Positions 53,393 to 62,910 of a stretch of 64,000 bases of DNA are shown piece after piece (position 1 is the first letter of the stretch; every line of letters starts with the position of its first letter). Under the pieces are notes generated by a model. The model ran no database searches. It was not told the DNA's origin and saw only the letters and a program-made list of their open reading frames with translations. A program made the translations under genes and the position numbers. Origin of the DNA: Alphaproteobacteria bacterium (GTDB taxonomy: Bacteria > Pseudomonadota > Alphaproteobacteria > Micavibrionales > Micavibrionaceae); the NCBI GenBank assembly GCA_016125135.1, contig WGMJ01000003.1, positions 248,001-312,000 of the forward strand. Direction: 5' to 3'.

Positions 53393-54829
53393 ATGTCACT
53401 TCTAAAGACCTATACCCTCTCAAGCTTTTTAAGTCTTATTGCCAAGTCCAGCACAATTGTGACCCAGCTTGCGCTGCTTTATGTCGCGAACCAGATGCTG
53501 GATAAGCCCGCCTTCGGCCTTTTTATATTGGCACAAACAATAACGCTGACTGTGACGATGACTATCTCCAGCCCGTGGTTTGGCCTGATGCTATACCGCA
53601 TTACAAAGTTCGAAGAACCGGAAGAAAGCGCGGAAGCGCAAGAAATTGCTTCGGTGTTCTTCTGGCTTAGCGCTCTTACGGGTTTTATATTTTTACTCTT
53701 GGTCGCGCTTGCAGCAGCGCCACTTTCAGCCGTGATGAACAAAGCTGGCCTTGAACTGTGGCTTATTTTACTGGCCATCGGTATTCCTTTTGATACAGCG
53801 CGCATCACGCTCGCCCATTGGCACCGCGCACGTGGTGATATTAAAACACTCACCTTCTATCAGGAAACCTTCCCTAATATTTTGCGGCTGCTCTTATTGT
53901 TTACTGCCTATATACTTTTACAAACAGGTTTTAATGCGCCTTATATTACGCTTTGCGGTGCATGGCTTGCTGGCAGCATTATACCGCTTATTGCCCTCTT
54001 TATACGCCGCCCGTTCCCTTTCCGCCTTGCCAGTAAACTCCTGACAAAGAAAGATATAGCGCAAGGGCTTCATGGTATTAGTGCGTGGCTGGCAACCGAA
54101 CCCTCACGCTCGCTTGACGTTATTCTTGTGGGCGCACTGGCCAGTGCGAGCGCAACAGCTGATTATGCAACAGCGTCGCGGATCGCGCGGCTACTGACAT
54201 TGCCCAAGCTAATGATCTCACAACTAGCCCTCCCGCGGCTTGGGCGGCTTGCCGCAAAAGAAGGGAGCGCGAGCGCGGCGGCAGAATATGCACTTGTGCA
54301 GTATATTCCCTTCGTGCTGACGCTTGGTGGTATAGCTGTGCTGATGCTGATCGGCCCTTTTATATTGTCACTCTTTGGTGAATATCAGAACGCCTTCCCC
54401 ATCATGATACTTCTGGGCTATGCGGGGCTGGTGGCGGCAGCCTTTGGTACAGGCAGTGGCCTCCTTGGCATTGTTGGTGAAGCCGAGAAGGCTCTACAAG
54501 GCGGCCTGTTAGGCCTTGTGACAATGGTTATTCTAGGGCCGCTGATGGCCCAAGTGTGGCAGGGCGAGGGTATGGCCTGCGCCTTTATTCTTTCCAATTT
54601 TGTTTCTTATTTTTATTACAGCCTACGCTTGAAGCGTGATCATTATATTCCGTTTATGCCACGCTCGCTTTGGGCCGCGCTTTTTGTCGTGGGCTTTGTG
54701 ACCGCCTGTTTTATCGTTACACTCATCAATGCCTACCTTGCAGCCTTCCTGCTGCTGGCTACTTTATGTGTGCAGCTTGCACTGGACCGGCAATGGCTGA
54801 CCTTCTGGAAAGGGCGCTCACATGAATAA
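53393..54829 (+). CDS. Wzx-like polysaccharide flippase
   Basis: This protein of 478 residues has about twelve to fourteen hydrophobic segments and the MATE/Wzx-like layout (polysaccharide biosynthesis family). It probably flips lipid-linked oligosaccharide across the inner membrane. ATG 53393 is chosen because the first TM then begins in the usual place; the frame is open further upstream but overlaps the divergent GT4 gene. Its stop overlaps the sulfotransferase start by 8 bases. Confidence 0.82.
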   Translation: MSLLKTYTLSSFLSLIAKSSTIVTQLALLYVANQMLDKPAFGLFILAQTITLTVTMTISSPWFGLMLYRITKFEEPEESAEAQEIASVFFWLSALTGFIFLLLVALAAAPLSAVMNKAGLELWLILLAIGIPFDTARITLAHWHRARGDIKTLTFYQETFPNILRLLLLFTAYILLQTGFNAPYITLCGAWLAGSIIPLIALFIRRPFPFRLASKLLTKKDIAQGLHGISAWLATEPSRSLDVILVGALASASATADYATASRIARLLTLPKLMISQLALPRLGRLAAKEGSASAAAEYALVQYIPFVLTLGGIAVLMLIGPFILSLFGEYQNAFPIMILLGYAGLVAAAFGTGSGLLGIVGEAEKALQGGLLGLVTMVILGPLMAQVWQGEGMACAFILSNFVSYFYYSLRLKRDHYIPFMPRSLWAALFVVGFVTACFIVTLINAYLAAFLLLATLCVQLALDRQWLTFWKGRSHE

Positions 54830-55691
54830 TCGTATGCGCCAGGGCCCTGATTTCATGTTTATCGGCGCACCCCGCGCTGGCTCTACATGGCTACACCGTA
54901 ACTTGCAGAAACACCCGCATATATGGACGCCCATCATCAAGAATATTCTTGTGTTCCAGCGGCCATTAAACTTCCAGATCAACAGGCTACGGACATTGCG
55001 TCATTTTCTGCTAGGCCGCATCAAACCACAAAACAAAAATGAATGGCGCTGGCTGGCTAAATATTTCCTTACACCACACGCGACAATTGAATGGTACAAA
55101 GGCCTGTTTGAGCATGATGAAACGCAGCGCGCAGGCGATATTACAGATGATTATCTTGTGCTTGATGAAGCAGAGGTCAAAAAAATTCATGCGCATTTAC
55201 CGGACCTGAAAATTATTGTGACGTTACGTGACCCCGTTGACCGTGCATGGTCACATGCCAGCCATTATTTCGTGAATAATAAAGGCCACGACTTTGACGA
55301 TGTGCCTGTCGAGAGACTGGTCGCGCGCAGTATGGAGCCATGGCTCATTGAACGCTCGCGCTATCTGGGGCTGATTGACATCTGGCAAAAGCATTTTCCG
55401 CCTGAGCAAATTTTCATTGCCTTCTTCGAAGAAATAAACCAGAACCCGCAAAAAGTGTTAGAGCGGCTTTGTGCCTTTCTGGCAATCCCCTACGATTCTG
55501 CTGTTTTTGGTGACCTAGCCGAAAAGAAAATCAATAAAGCAGCCGAACAGGAAATGCCGCTTTATCTGCGCAAAGAGCTTTCTGCAAGGCTACTGCCCGA
55601 TCTGGAAATTCTTGCTGGCATTTTCCCCGAATACGCGGGACAATGGCTTGCAAAGGCCCGAAAGACACTTGAACAAACATGCGTAAGTTAA
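54822..55691 (+). CDS. Sulfotransferase
   Basis: This 289-residue PAPS-dependent sulfotransferase has the 5'-phosphosulfate loop GAPRAGSTWLHRNL (15-28). The 3'-phosphate site is IVTLRDPVDRAWSHASHY (about 126-143). It would transfer sulfate to a carbohydrate hydroxyl, probably on the same surface glycan as its neighbours. Bacterial glycan sulfation of this type is often linked to host interaction. It overlaps genes on both sides (8 and 13 bases), so the three are coupled. Confidence 0.9.
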   Translation: MNNRMRQGPDFMFIGAPRAGSTWLHRNLQKHPHIWTPIIKNILVFQRPLNFQINRLRTLRHFLLGRIKPQNKNEWRWLAKYFLTPHATIEWYKGLFEHDETQRAGDITDDYLVLDEAEVKKIHAHLPDLKIIVTLRDPVDRAWSHASHYFVNNKGHDFDDVPVERLVARSMEPWLIERSRYLGLIDIWQKHFPPEQIFIAFFEEINQNPQKVLERLCAFLAIPYDSAVFGDLAEKKINKAAEQEMPLYLRKELSARLLPDLEILAGIFPEYAGQWLAKARKTLEQTCVS

Positions 55692-56380
55692 AAAGATTTT
55701 ATCAACTCGTTCTCCAGCTCTGGCACAGTTTTCCGCCTGATGATGTTTATTACTACATGCGCGCCAAGGCGAATGTTGACTTACTTCTCGTGACACTCAA
55801 TGAAAACGAGATGATGAAAATAAGAGATGCATGGCGCGGTAAAGTGCCGCTGATGCATTTGAAATATTTCCAGATGGAACGCTGGATGACCTTGAACTTG
55901 AAGCGTGCTGTGCGCCTGGGTCTTGATAAAATGCCTTTCAGCCGTGCGCTTGATATTGGCGCGGGGTTTGGCTATTTCCCCTATATCGCAAAATTCTACG
56001 GCTGTGATGTAACGGCCCTCGATATCCCCGAGGAGCCGCTTTATGACGAGGTGATGAAATATTTCGGCGTGCCGAAAATCCATCACACGATCAAACCATT
56101 CGAGCCCTTGCCAAAACCCGAGATGCCCTATGACCTGATTACCGGTTTTCAGATCATGTTCAATGCTACGAACCCGTGGAAGCGCGAATTCTGGGGCGCA
56201 GAGGAATGGCGCTTCTTCCTGAAAGACATCACAGAGAACCAGCTTTCGGCCGGTGGGAGGCTCTATCTCGAGCTGAATTACCCGCAACGTTTCAAGGGCG
56301 GCTATAGCCCTGAAATCGAGGCTGTTTTCAAGGAATTTGGCGCAAAAATATCGGGGCCACGGATTGATATACAGAAGTAA
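55679..56380 (+). CDS. SAM-dependent methyltransferase
   Basis: This 233-residue class I methyltransferase has motif I ALDIGAGFGYFPYIA (about 90-104), an acidic residue in ALDIPEE and motif IV DLITGFQIMFN. The substrate is probably a sugar or glycan terminus given the overlap with the sulfotransferase and flippase genes; this is inferred from context. No terminator is obvious downstream. Confidence 0.85.
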   Translation: MRKLKRFYQLVLQLWHSFPPDDVYYYMRAKANVDLLLVTLNENEMMKIRDAWRGKVPLMHLKYFQMERWMTLNLKRAVRLGLDKMPFSRALDIGAGFGYFPYIAKFYGCDVTALDIPEEPLYDEVMKYFGVPKIHHTIKPFEPLPKPEMPYDLITGFQIMFNATNPWKREFWGAEEWRFFLKDITENQLSAGGRLYLELNYPQRFKGGYSPEIEAVFKEFGAKISGPRIDIQK

Positions 56381-56491
56381 AAACATAATAAAATCAATTA
56401 GTTACAACAAACCCTTGCATTTGCCAGAATATATTGTTCTAGAAAAGCGCCCCTTAAATCTTTCTTCACATATTACGACTAATGTAGGGGT

Positions 56492-57091
56492 GTGGATAAC
56501 AAAAACACGATAAAAATGAAAAGCAATAAAAACGCACCATCTCTCCAAGAAACAATGAACCAGCTCGCAGGCCAAGGTGTTGATGCTGTGCTGGACGAGA
56601 CCGATATTCACATCGGCGAATCCTTTGTTGATCCGGTGTTGCCTGCTGACTTCCAGAAAGATCCGGTACTGGGCTGGCTGTATAAAGATTACAAGGACGC
56701 ACAAGCAAACTTCCGTTACTTTGTTTCAAAAGAGGGCCGCCGCAGCACGACTGTTACCATTGCACGCGATATTATGCGCGGTGCGCTGAACGCACTCGAG
56801 ACACGCCTGATTGAAACAGAGCGTAGCAGCGAAAGTGCTTCGCAAAGCCTGATCCGCACACACATTACAAACAAATTTGCGCTACAGGAAAATGGTGCGC
56901 TTAAAACAGTGAAGAACTACACTGAAGCCAAACCACAACCTGAAGCACCGCTAGAAATGAAAAAGCCAGACCCCACGATTGACGATACAATCATGGCGAT
57001 GATGTGGCTTTTCATGGTCAAAAGATGGATGGAAAAGGCCGCGCAACTGCGCATGAAAGAATTGCAACTGCAATTCCAGAAGGCCGCGTAA
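56492..57091 (+). CDS. Unknown protein within secretion locus
   Basis: This 199-residue protein has no recognised family. It is helical and charged, with a hydrophobic amphipathic stretch near the C-terminus (TIMAMMWLFMVKRWM, about 168-182) that might associate with membrane or a partner. No signal peptide. Start may be GTG 56492 or ATG 56516; GGGG just before the GTG favours the former slightly. Its position between DotA-like and DotI genes suggests a lineage-specific secretion component or chaperone. Confidence 0.68.
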   Translation: MDNKNTIKMKSNKNAPSLQETMNQLAGQGVDAVLDETDIHIGESFVDPVLPADFQKDPVLGWLYKDYKDAQANFRYFVSKEGRRSTTVTIARDIMRGALNALETRLIETERSSESASQSLIRTHITNKFALQENGALKTVKNYTEAKPQPEAPLEMKKPDPTIDDTIMAMMWLFMVKRWMEKAAQLRMKELQLQFQKAA

Positions 57092-57103
57092 AATCCCTGT
57101 AAA

Positions 57104-58918
57104 TTATCTGTTTAATTCGCGCTGGCGCAACTCGTTAAGCACCACAAGCATGCCTTCCGTGCGCTGCATAGACCTGAAAATCTCGCGGTCTACCTGCAAA
57201 CGTAGTGCTTTGATCATGGCGCGACGTGCCTCTAACGAACGCAAATTCGGTGTGCCGAGGCCTGCGTAAAATTCCGGATCCTGATAAAGCACGCGCGATG
57301 CAAACTCGAGTTGCGCGTAATAGCTGGGTTTCTCGCCCAGATATTCGGTATACTGCGCCATATCAATGCCGTAATCCTGTAATAACTCCGGAATACCCAG
57401 TTCCTCTACTGTTTTTGTTCCCTTCGCGTGGAACGCAACAATATTGGCCCAGCTATTGCGCGCGAATGAATGGAGGGTGTTAAACTTCATATATTTCAGC
57501 AATTTGGAAAGCTGGCTGGGGTTCAGTGCGCCACTACTTGATGCGCGGACATCTTCGTAAGTGGGTGGCTGGAACGACAGAACGTTTTGTAGAAAATTCA
57601 AAACATCATTCTCGTCATCGCTTAGCTCCGGCAATGCGCCTGCATCATCCGACTTATACGAAACATCCAAGGTCGGGGTCCCCAATATGAACGATGCCTT
57701 GATATCACGGTCCACCCGATCTTCAAGAACATTCCCGCAAGTTTGCGCAAAGAAGCCCTGACCTTGCGCTGACGGGTAAACATTCGCATTGCAATAATTG
57801 CGTAAGAAATATTGCGCACGGGGTAAGAAACCCTGCGATTTGAAACGGCTATTATTCATAGCGACTTGCCGCTCATATAATATTTGCGCAAGACCTGCAT
57901 AATGCTCCCGTGATTCTACAACAGACTCTGCGGCAGCCTCGGCCGCAACAACCTGCTTGGCTTCTTCTGGTTCTGGTGTGTGCATTTCGGCAACTTCAGC
58001 AGATTCATCTGCCGCGTCATCCGTGGCCTCCACAGTTGCCTGTGCATCATCCACAGCAATAGAAGCCTGTGCGGTAATACCCTGAACAGAATTCTGCTCG
58101 CTCGAAAACACAGTCATATCGCCAACGAAACGGAGAATATCTCCCAGATCCAGCCCTAGCAGAGAGAGAATAGTCATCAACGCGCCCATAACACCGCTAC
58201 TGCTTTGCCCGCCAGATTCTGCTGGTACATTAGGCGCCACTTGCACAGCATCATAATTGACGGCTGTATTCAAAGCGATATTAAAGCCTGCAGGGTTCAG
58301 CGGTACGCAATCACCGAAACTACAGTAAGTATTGATAATATTGACCTGCAAATTGTCTACAAGTTCTGTAGGGTTTTCTGTAACAGGCACATACGGGAAA
58401 TCAAAATTGCCGTTATTGTCGGCAACAATGGTTTGCGTTTGTGTACCAAGCGTCAATTTAACAGAGGCCGAGCGGCTGGCTTTCCCCCATACATGGACCC
58501 CCGGCGCTGTCATCGCCCATTCTATATTCAATTCGTTATCGACTTGTGCGCGAACGTTGTTACCTTGCTCGTCGATAACCGTCTCGTCGATACGGGTGCG
58601 CACCTGCACATCAAATTCTTCAGTGTAATCGATGCGGTTGCTGGTTGTTGCAGCGCCATTTTCATCTGCCTGCAAATTGGCATTCGCACCAGGGCTATAA
58701 TTGATCGTCACCTGATTATTGGGCGTTGCACCTGCAACATCAAAGCGTATGTCATATTTGACGCCGCGCTCGGCCTGACCGGGGTTGATCTGCGCTTGCG
58801 CTGTCTGGCCATAGGGTGCCAACAGGAAAAACTGCAAAATCAGTACAAGGCACAAAACCCTTTTCGCGAGGTTTTTGGCTTTCAGATACACGTGGCTTGT
58901 GTCCCCTTTTTTCAACAA
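57104..58918 (-). CDS. Exported YC-C/KPSYYA family protein, large
   Basis: This 604-residue protein has a signal peptide (about 20-42, ending AQAQ) and an N-terminal beta-rich region (about 50-230) that the paralogues lack. It continues with an Ala/Glu helical segment (about 290-345) and the shared C-terminal part. That part has FLRNYC followed by a second Cys about 20 residues on, NSWANIVAFHAKG, and KPSYYAQLE...RVLYQDPEF (about 515-535). It is the last gene of a four-gene operon. Family unknown; likely periplasmic or surface-located partner of the type IVB system. Confidence 0.8.
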   Translation of the reverse strand: MLKKGDTSHVYLKAKNLAKRVLCLVLILQFFLLAPYGQTAQAQINPGQAERGVKYDIRFDVAGATPNNQVTINYSPGANANLQADENGAATTSNRIDYTEEFDVQVRTRIDETVIDEQGNNVRAQVDNELNIEWAMTAPGVHVWGKASRSASVKLTLGTQTQTIVADNNGNFDFPYVPVTENPTELVDNLQVNIINTYCSFGDCVPLNPAGFNIALNTAVNYDAVQVAPNVPAESGGQSSSGVMGALMTILSLLGLDLGDILRFVGDMTVFSSEQNSVQGITAQASIAVDDAQATVEATDDAADESAEVAEMHTPEPEEAKQVVAAEAAAESVVESREHYAGLAQILYERQVAMNNSRFKSQGFLPRAQYFLRNYCNANVYPSAQGQGFFAQTCGNVLEDRVDRDIKASFILGTPTLDVSYKSDDAGALPELSDDENDVLNFLQNVLSFQPPTYEDVRASSSGALNPSQLSKLLKYMKFNTLHSFARNSWANIVAFHAKGTKTVEELGIPELLQDYGIDMAQYTEYLGEKPSYYAQLEFASRVLYQDPEFYAGLGTPNLRSLEARRAMIKALRLQVDREIFRSMQRTEGMLVVLNELRQRELNR

Positions 58919-58924
58919 AAACTC

Positions 58925-60169
58925 CTACCGGCCAACCCGCTGGCTTTTATAAGCATATAATTCGTCTTCCAGTAGCTGCGAAAGCAGCATCTCGATCCGT
59001 TTGGCGCTTTTAGCTGTGTCGCGATCCTGAATCAGCTGGATACCATTCATGAAAATCAACTGGCGCTGAAGGTCTGCTTCGTGTTCCAGAAGCCCGTCAA
59101 AGAAGTCGGGCGATTGATAGAGTGTGCGCGTTAGAACTTCCATCTGCGCATCATAGCTTGGCTTGTCACCAATCATCTCGCCAATCTCTTCATCACTCGA
59201 AAGGCCCGGTATGTTAGCCCGCTTGATCACTTCCGTTAGGCGCTCTTTGGACTCTTCGTTGCCCTCGGCTTTCATCGCAATAATATTATTCAACGAGTTT
59301 TCAACCACGCTGCGCTTGGCTGCTGCGGCACGTACCGCCAGATAAGCCTCGCTTAAACGCCCCTCTCTGATAAGAGACGCCGTTGCACGTGAAAGCGCAG
59401 GCGTGCCAATCACAAGCCGTTTGAAGGTTATAACTTTTCCTAGGTCACTTGTGGCCGAGTCAGGTTCTTTCGGCGCCCCACCATCATCAAGTAGCGCGAG
59501 CGTTGATTTCTGCTCGAGGAACTGTGAATAGTCTGTAATATCGGGCTGGTAATCATCTTCGCCCGGCGTTGTTTCATTCTCACAAAAATCACGCAGCGTC
59601 CCACCATAACTTTCTTTCTGACAGTAAGGCTTCACACGGTCAACAAGCCATTTCTCAACATTACCGGATGTTGGTTGACCAGGGCCCGCAGCGCCTACAT
59701 GGTAATTTGTATCGATATCGCCAAGCACTTGGCGGGCACGTTCGACATTTTCAACAGCCTTCGGCAGACCTTCCAGTGTTCCTGTCATTGTTACAACGTT
59801 ATCACCTGATTGCATGGCGTCCATCTCTTGAACAGAATCGGCCATTTCATCACGCGTTTCTTCTACAACAACACTCCCTTCTTGTGCGTTCGTCAGGGCT
59901 GTACGTTGCGCCGCCACACCTTGAGCAAAAGCACCCGCAGAACCTGAAGCTGCGGCTGGAACTGTGCCGCCGAATAAATTCTGGCTCAGCATATTCATGA
60001 ATTGGCCAATAACCGAGTTCATCACACCGTTCACGCCCACCTGCACAATTTGTTGTGAAATTGTGTTCATGATCGTACATGGACATTGCGCCTGTGCACG
60101 ACCCACAGGGAGAATAACCAGCAAAGCCGCCGATACCATCAAAAGGGTTCTAGAAGTTTTTTTCATCAT
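58925..60169 (-). CDS. Exported YC-C/KPSYxA family protein
   Basis: This 414-residue paralogue has a signal peptide (about 1-27, ending AQAQ) and a CPC pair right after it (about 29-31). A short hydrophobic/Gly segment follows (about 45-85). The shared region has VKPYC...DFC (about 184-199), NSLNNIIAMKAEGN and KPSYDAQME...RTLYQSPDF. GGAGGGC precedes the double ATG; the start overlaps the upstream stop by 4 bases. No known family. Confidence 0.8.
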   Translation of the reverse strand: MMKKTSRTLLMVSAALLVILPVGRAQAQCPCTIMNTISQQIVQVGVNGVMNSVIGQFMNMLSQNLFGGTVPAAASGSAGAFAQGVAAQRTALTNAQEGSVVVEETRDEMADSVQEMDAMQSGDNVVTMTGTLEGLPKAVENVERARQVLGDIDTNYHVGAAGPGQPTSGNVEKWLVDRVKPYCQKESYGGTLRDFCENETTPGEDDYQPDITDYSQFLEQKSTLALLDDGGAPKEPDSATSDLGKVITFKRLVIGTPALSRATASLIREGRLSEAYLAVRAAAAKRSVVENSLNNIIAMKAEGNEESKERLTEVIKRANIPGLSSDEEIGEMIGDKPSYDAQMEVLTRTLYQSPDFFDGLLEHEADLQRQLIFMNGIQLIQDRDTAKSAKRIEMLLSQLLEDELYAYKSQRVGR

Positions 60170-61464
60170 TGCCGCCCTCCGGAGGTCATGGCTTTAGGAT
60201 CCATCAGTTTTTCGATTTTCAAATCAATAAGTGTTGCCAGCTTTGTTTCCCAGCTATGCATGGTTTCAAGATAACTAAAGGCCTGAAAAAGCCCGATCGC
60301 CTCTTGCGAAATGCGCTGGCGCTCGAGATCTTCCTGCTTTGCGCCCGTGACTGTGAGCGTGCGGTCCATATATTCGGGTGACATCTGGCGGAAGCGTGTT
60401 AGCGCTTCGGTGCGCGCGTAATAACTTGGTTTTTCATGCGGGTCGAAAGCATGTTCGGGCTGCGGGTTTTCCCCGAATGTTTCTTCAATCAGTTCGGCAA
60501 CAGTGGGGTCTGTCTCATTCTCGTTTTCACCTTCCATTTTCGTGGCAACAATATTCGAGTAGGTATTCTGCGCAATGGCGCGCATTGCGTTCAGGCGGCG
60601 CCAGTTCATAACATTGATATAACATTGACCGGCAACTGGGTTGCTACAGGATTCAGGCAAAGGATCCGGCAGGGAGTGCCCGCTCAGATAAGCCTGCAGG
60701 AATGCAATATCCTTCTGGTCGGCACTATCCTCTTCACGCGTCAATGTCAGCGGCTGGTCAACCACGCGGTCATAGCGTATATCGCGGTTAAACCGGACAT
60801 TATCGCCCTCCGTATTGCCGCGGCAACCATGGCGCAAAGGGCCCACCTGCGTATCCGTATCAAATTCTCCGTTCGAGTTTGCAGGGTTACAATAGCGCTC
60901 GATAAAAATTTCAAAACGTGCGCGAAAATCCGCAGTCGTTGTCGCCGTATTTTCGTTTGCCAATCGCCCCTCCATCAGTGCGGAAACATCACGTAAATTT
61001 GTGAGTACACCAACCGGTGACATGCTGGAGAGTGCGGCTGTCATCGCCTGTTGCTCCGATACAGCGGTTGCCGCATCGACTTCCGCCGATTCTTCCATCT
61101 CTTCGTCCGCTTCTTCAACCGCGGCCACACCTTCCTCCACAGCGGTTTCTGCGGCGTTATCGGTCACTTGTGCGGTTGATTGCGCCTGGCTTAATGTTGC
61201 GATAGACGCATCGGCACTCTCGCCCAGCCCGTCAAAAAAATCACCCGCAAAGCTTTGAATTCTATCAAAGAAATCTTTCACCATGCTGACATATCTTTGT
61301 ATCGTATTGAAAATACCTGATGGTAGCGGACAGCCGGATGTACAGCCCGTATTCGGTATCGAACAGGTTTCAGCCTGAGCGGGCGCTGCGACAAAAAAAG
61401 CCGGCATAAATGCAAACGTGAAAGCCGCAAGCAGTAGCAAAAAGGATGTTCTGATTCTCATCAT
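60166..61464 (-). CDS. Exported YC-C/KPSYYA family protein
   Basis: This 432-residue paralogue has a signal peptide (about 1-31, ending AQA). A cysteine cluster (C33, C41, C45) follows, then a Glu/Ala-rich helical stretch (about 100-150). The shared region has FIERYCNP...GC, NTYSNIVATKMEGE and KPSYYARTEALTRF (about 353-366). It overlaps both operon neighbours by 4 bases. No known family. Confidence 0.8.
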   Translation of the reverse strand: MMRIRTSFLLLLAAFTFAFMPAFFVAAPAQAETCSIPNTGCTSGCPLPSGIFNTIQRYVSMVKDFFDRIQSFAGDFFDGLGESADASIATLSQAQSTAQVTDNAAETAVEEGVAAVEEADEEMEESAEVDAATAVSEQQAMTAALSSMSPVGVLTNLRDVSALMEGRLANENTATTTADFRARFEIFIERYCNPANSNGEFDTDTQVGPLRHGCRGNTEGDNVRFNRDIRYDRVVDQPLTLTREEDSADQKDIAFLQAYLSGHSLPDPLPESCSNPVAGQCYINVMNWRRLNAMRAIAQNTYSNIVATKMEGENENETDPTVAELIEETFGENPQPEHAFDPHEKPSYYARTEALTRFRQMSPEYMDRTLTVTGAKQEDLERQRISQEAIGLFQAFSYLETMHSWETKLATLIDLKIEKLMDPKAMTSGGRQ

Positions 61465-62735
61465 TCACCCTCCTCCGCCTCAACACGTTGCGTCATGCCA
61501 TCAGGCGCCCTCATTTTGTTATTGGCGCGATCAACTTCATCGAGTATCGCTGTGTCTTGTAGTACAGCCGATATAAGTTCGGAGCCAGCCATTGCTTCGA
61601 ACATGTCGCGCTTCTGTTGAAGCTGGAACGCATGGATCACCGCTTCGTTCTGCAACATCTGTGGACGACCTTCAATTGTACTGGTTGCAAAATCTTCACG
61701 CAGCACCACCGCACGGGAAAGTATATCGGCAATCTGTTCGAAGCTCGGGTTCTCTTCAATCTCGAATGTACTGATGAGTTCCGTGCCCAACCCGAACTCC
61801 TCTAGTATTGCAATTACATCATCTTTTGAAATGGCGGGGTTCGAAGCATTAGCTGCCATTTGCCTGTCATACGCCGCTGTTGCGATACCGCATTTTGCAG
61901 CGTAGGAGAAATACCATGCTTTCTTTTGTTCGTTAGAACTTGCAAGAGGCGGCGCCGGTGGCGGCAAAGCACAATCATATAAATTGTAGCGCATCGATTG
62001 CACAGCACCCATCAATGACGCGGGAATAGAGCGTGCTGATAGCGCTGCAAAATTCGCATCAAGGTCGATATTTTCTTCTTCACTATTTGTACAAGCCTCT
62101 CTGAAGCCGGCGCCCTCGAAGCGCGCTTTATCACAATAGTCCGCGGCAAGGGCGAGTCTTTCCTCCGCCAACAACTGCGCAGGCGTTAAATTACAACGCC
62201 TGTCATCACTCGGGCACTCGATTGTTCTGTTACCAGTCGCCGCCAGATAACCCCGCGCACCTTCTTGCTGGGCCAGTCGTGAAACTTCCAGCGCGGCCGC
62301 ACCGGCATTCGATGTTTCTGCAAGCGTAGCCGTGGGAGCCAGCGCGGCTGATTGCTCGTAGCGAGCATTGTTCACCGCCTGTGCTTCTGCTTGCCTTTGA
62401 GAGCCTTCACTTTGCAGCTCTGCATCCATCGCTTCCATTTCAGCACGCGCATCGGCGGCGCGCGCTGTTAAAATGCCCGAAGTCATGCCGGTGAGTGCCG
62501 CAACAAGCGCCGGACTATCATCACCGATCAGTTGCTGGATCATGCTGCTGAAAATATTGTTGAAGAAACCTGAAATAGCGCCCTGAATAGCGTTGTAAAA
62601 AATTGCCGGTATCCCGCAACCGCCATAACAGCACACACAACAGGCTTGCGCCTTTTTCGCCGTGACGGGAGCGCCGAGCAAAAACCCGGTTAGAGCCAGT
62701 ACAAGCACTGTCTTTTTCAAAAATTGGAACGGCAT
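61461..62735 (-). CDS. Exported YC-C family protein, divergent member
   Basis: This 424-residue protein is the first of the four-gene operon. It has a signal peptide (about 1-30) followed by a dense cysteine cluster (ACCVCCYGGCG, about 31-41) and an Ala/Glu-rich helix (about 80-150). It keeps the ADYC...EAC pattern (about 194-210), and in place of KPSYYA has ENPSFEQIADILSRA (about 336-350). It is thus a more distant paralogue. No ribosome binding site is evident before the ATG. A form of the shared TTAGATAA element lies about 33 bases upstream. Confidence 0.76.
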   Translation of the reverse strand: MPFQFLKKTVLVLALTGFLLGAPVTAKKAQACCVCCYGGCGIPAIFYNAIQGAISGFFNNIFSSMIQQLIGDDSPALVAALTGMTSGILTARAADARAEMEAMDAELQSEGSQRQAEAQAVNNARYEQSAALAPTATLAETSNAGAAALEVSRLAQQEGARGYLAATGNRTIECPSDDRRCNLTPAQLLAEERLALAADYCDKARFEGAGFREACTNSEEENIDLDANFAALSARSIPASLMGAVQSMRYNLYDCALPPPAPPLASSNEQKKAWYFSYAAKCGIATAAYDRQMAANASNPAISKDDVIAILEEFGLGTELISTFEIEENPSFEQIADILSRAVVLREDFATSTIEGRPQMLQNEAVIHAFQLQQKRDMFEAMAGSELISAVLQDTAILDEVDRANNKMRAPDGMTQRVEAEEGE

Positions 62736-62761
62736 AGAATTAATTTTAGCCCGCGAATACT

Positions 62762-62776
62762 TAAAATTTTATCTAA
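62762..62776 (-). promoter_or_regulatory. Rearranged shared element upstream of four-gene operon
   Basis: On the minus strand TTAGATAAAATTTTA. It combines the TTAGATAA and AAAATTTTA parts of the element found upstream of DotA-like genes 1 and 3, in a different order. It lies between the operon and the divergent DotI gene. Confidence 0.4.
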
Positions 62777-62910
62777 ATTGATTCTATCACAGGCAGAAAA
62801 GCGGCGAAAGCTACCGAAATTGGCCGATTTTGTCCCTTTTCAGACACAAATAAGCAATATAATATATTCGAACGCTTCATAATGACGCGTTTTATAAGTT
62901 AGACCCCTCA

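Noticed and set aside
58205-58960. 251-codon plus-strand frame opposite the large exported protein
   Set aside because: It has no ribosome binding site or recognisable domain, and the minus-strand gene has a signal peptide and conserved family motifs.
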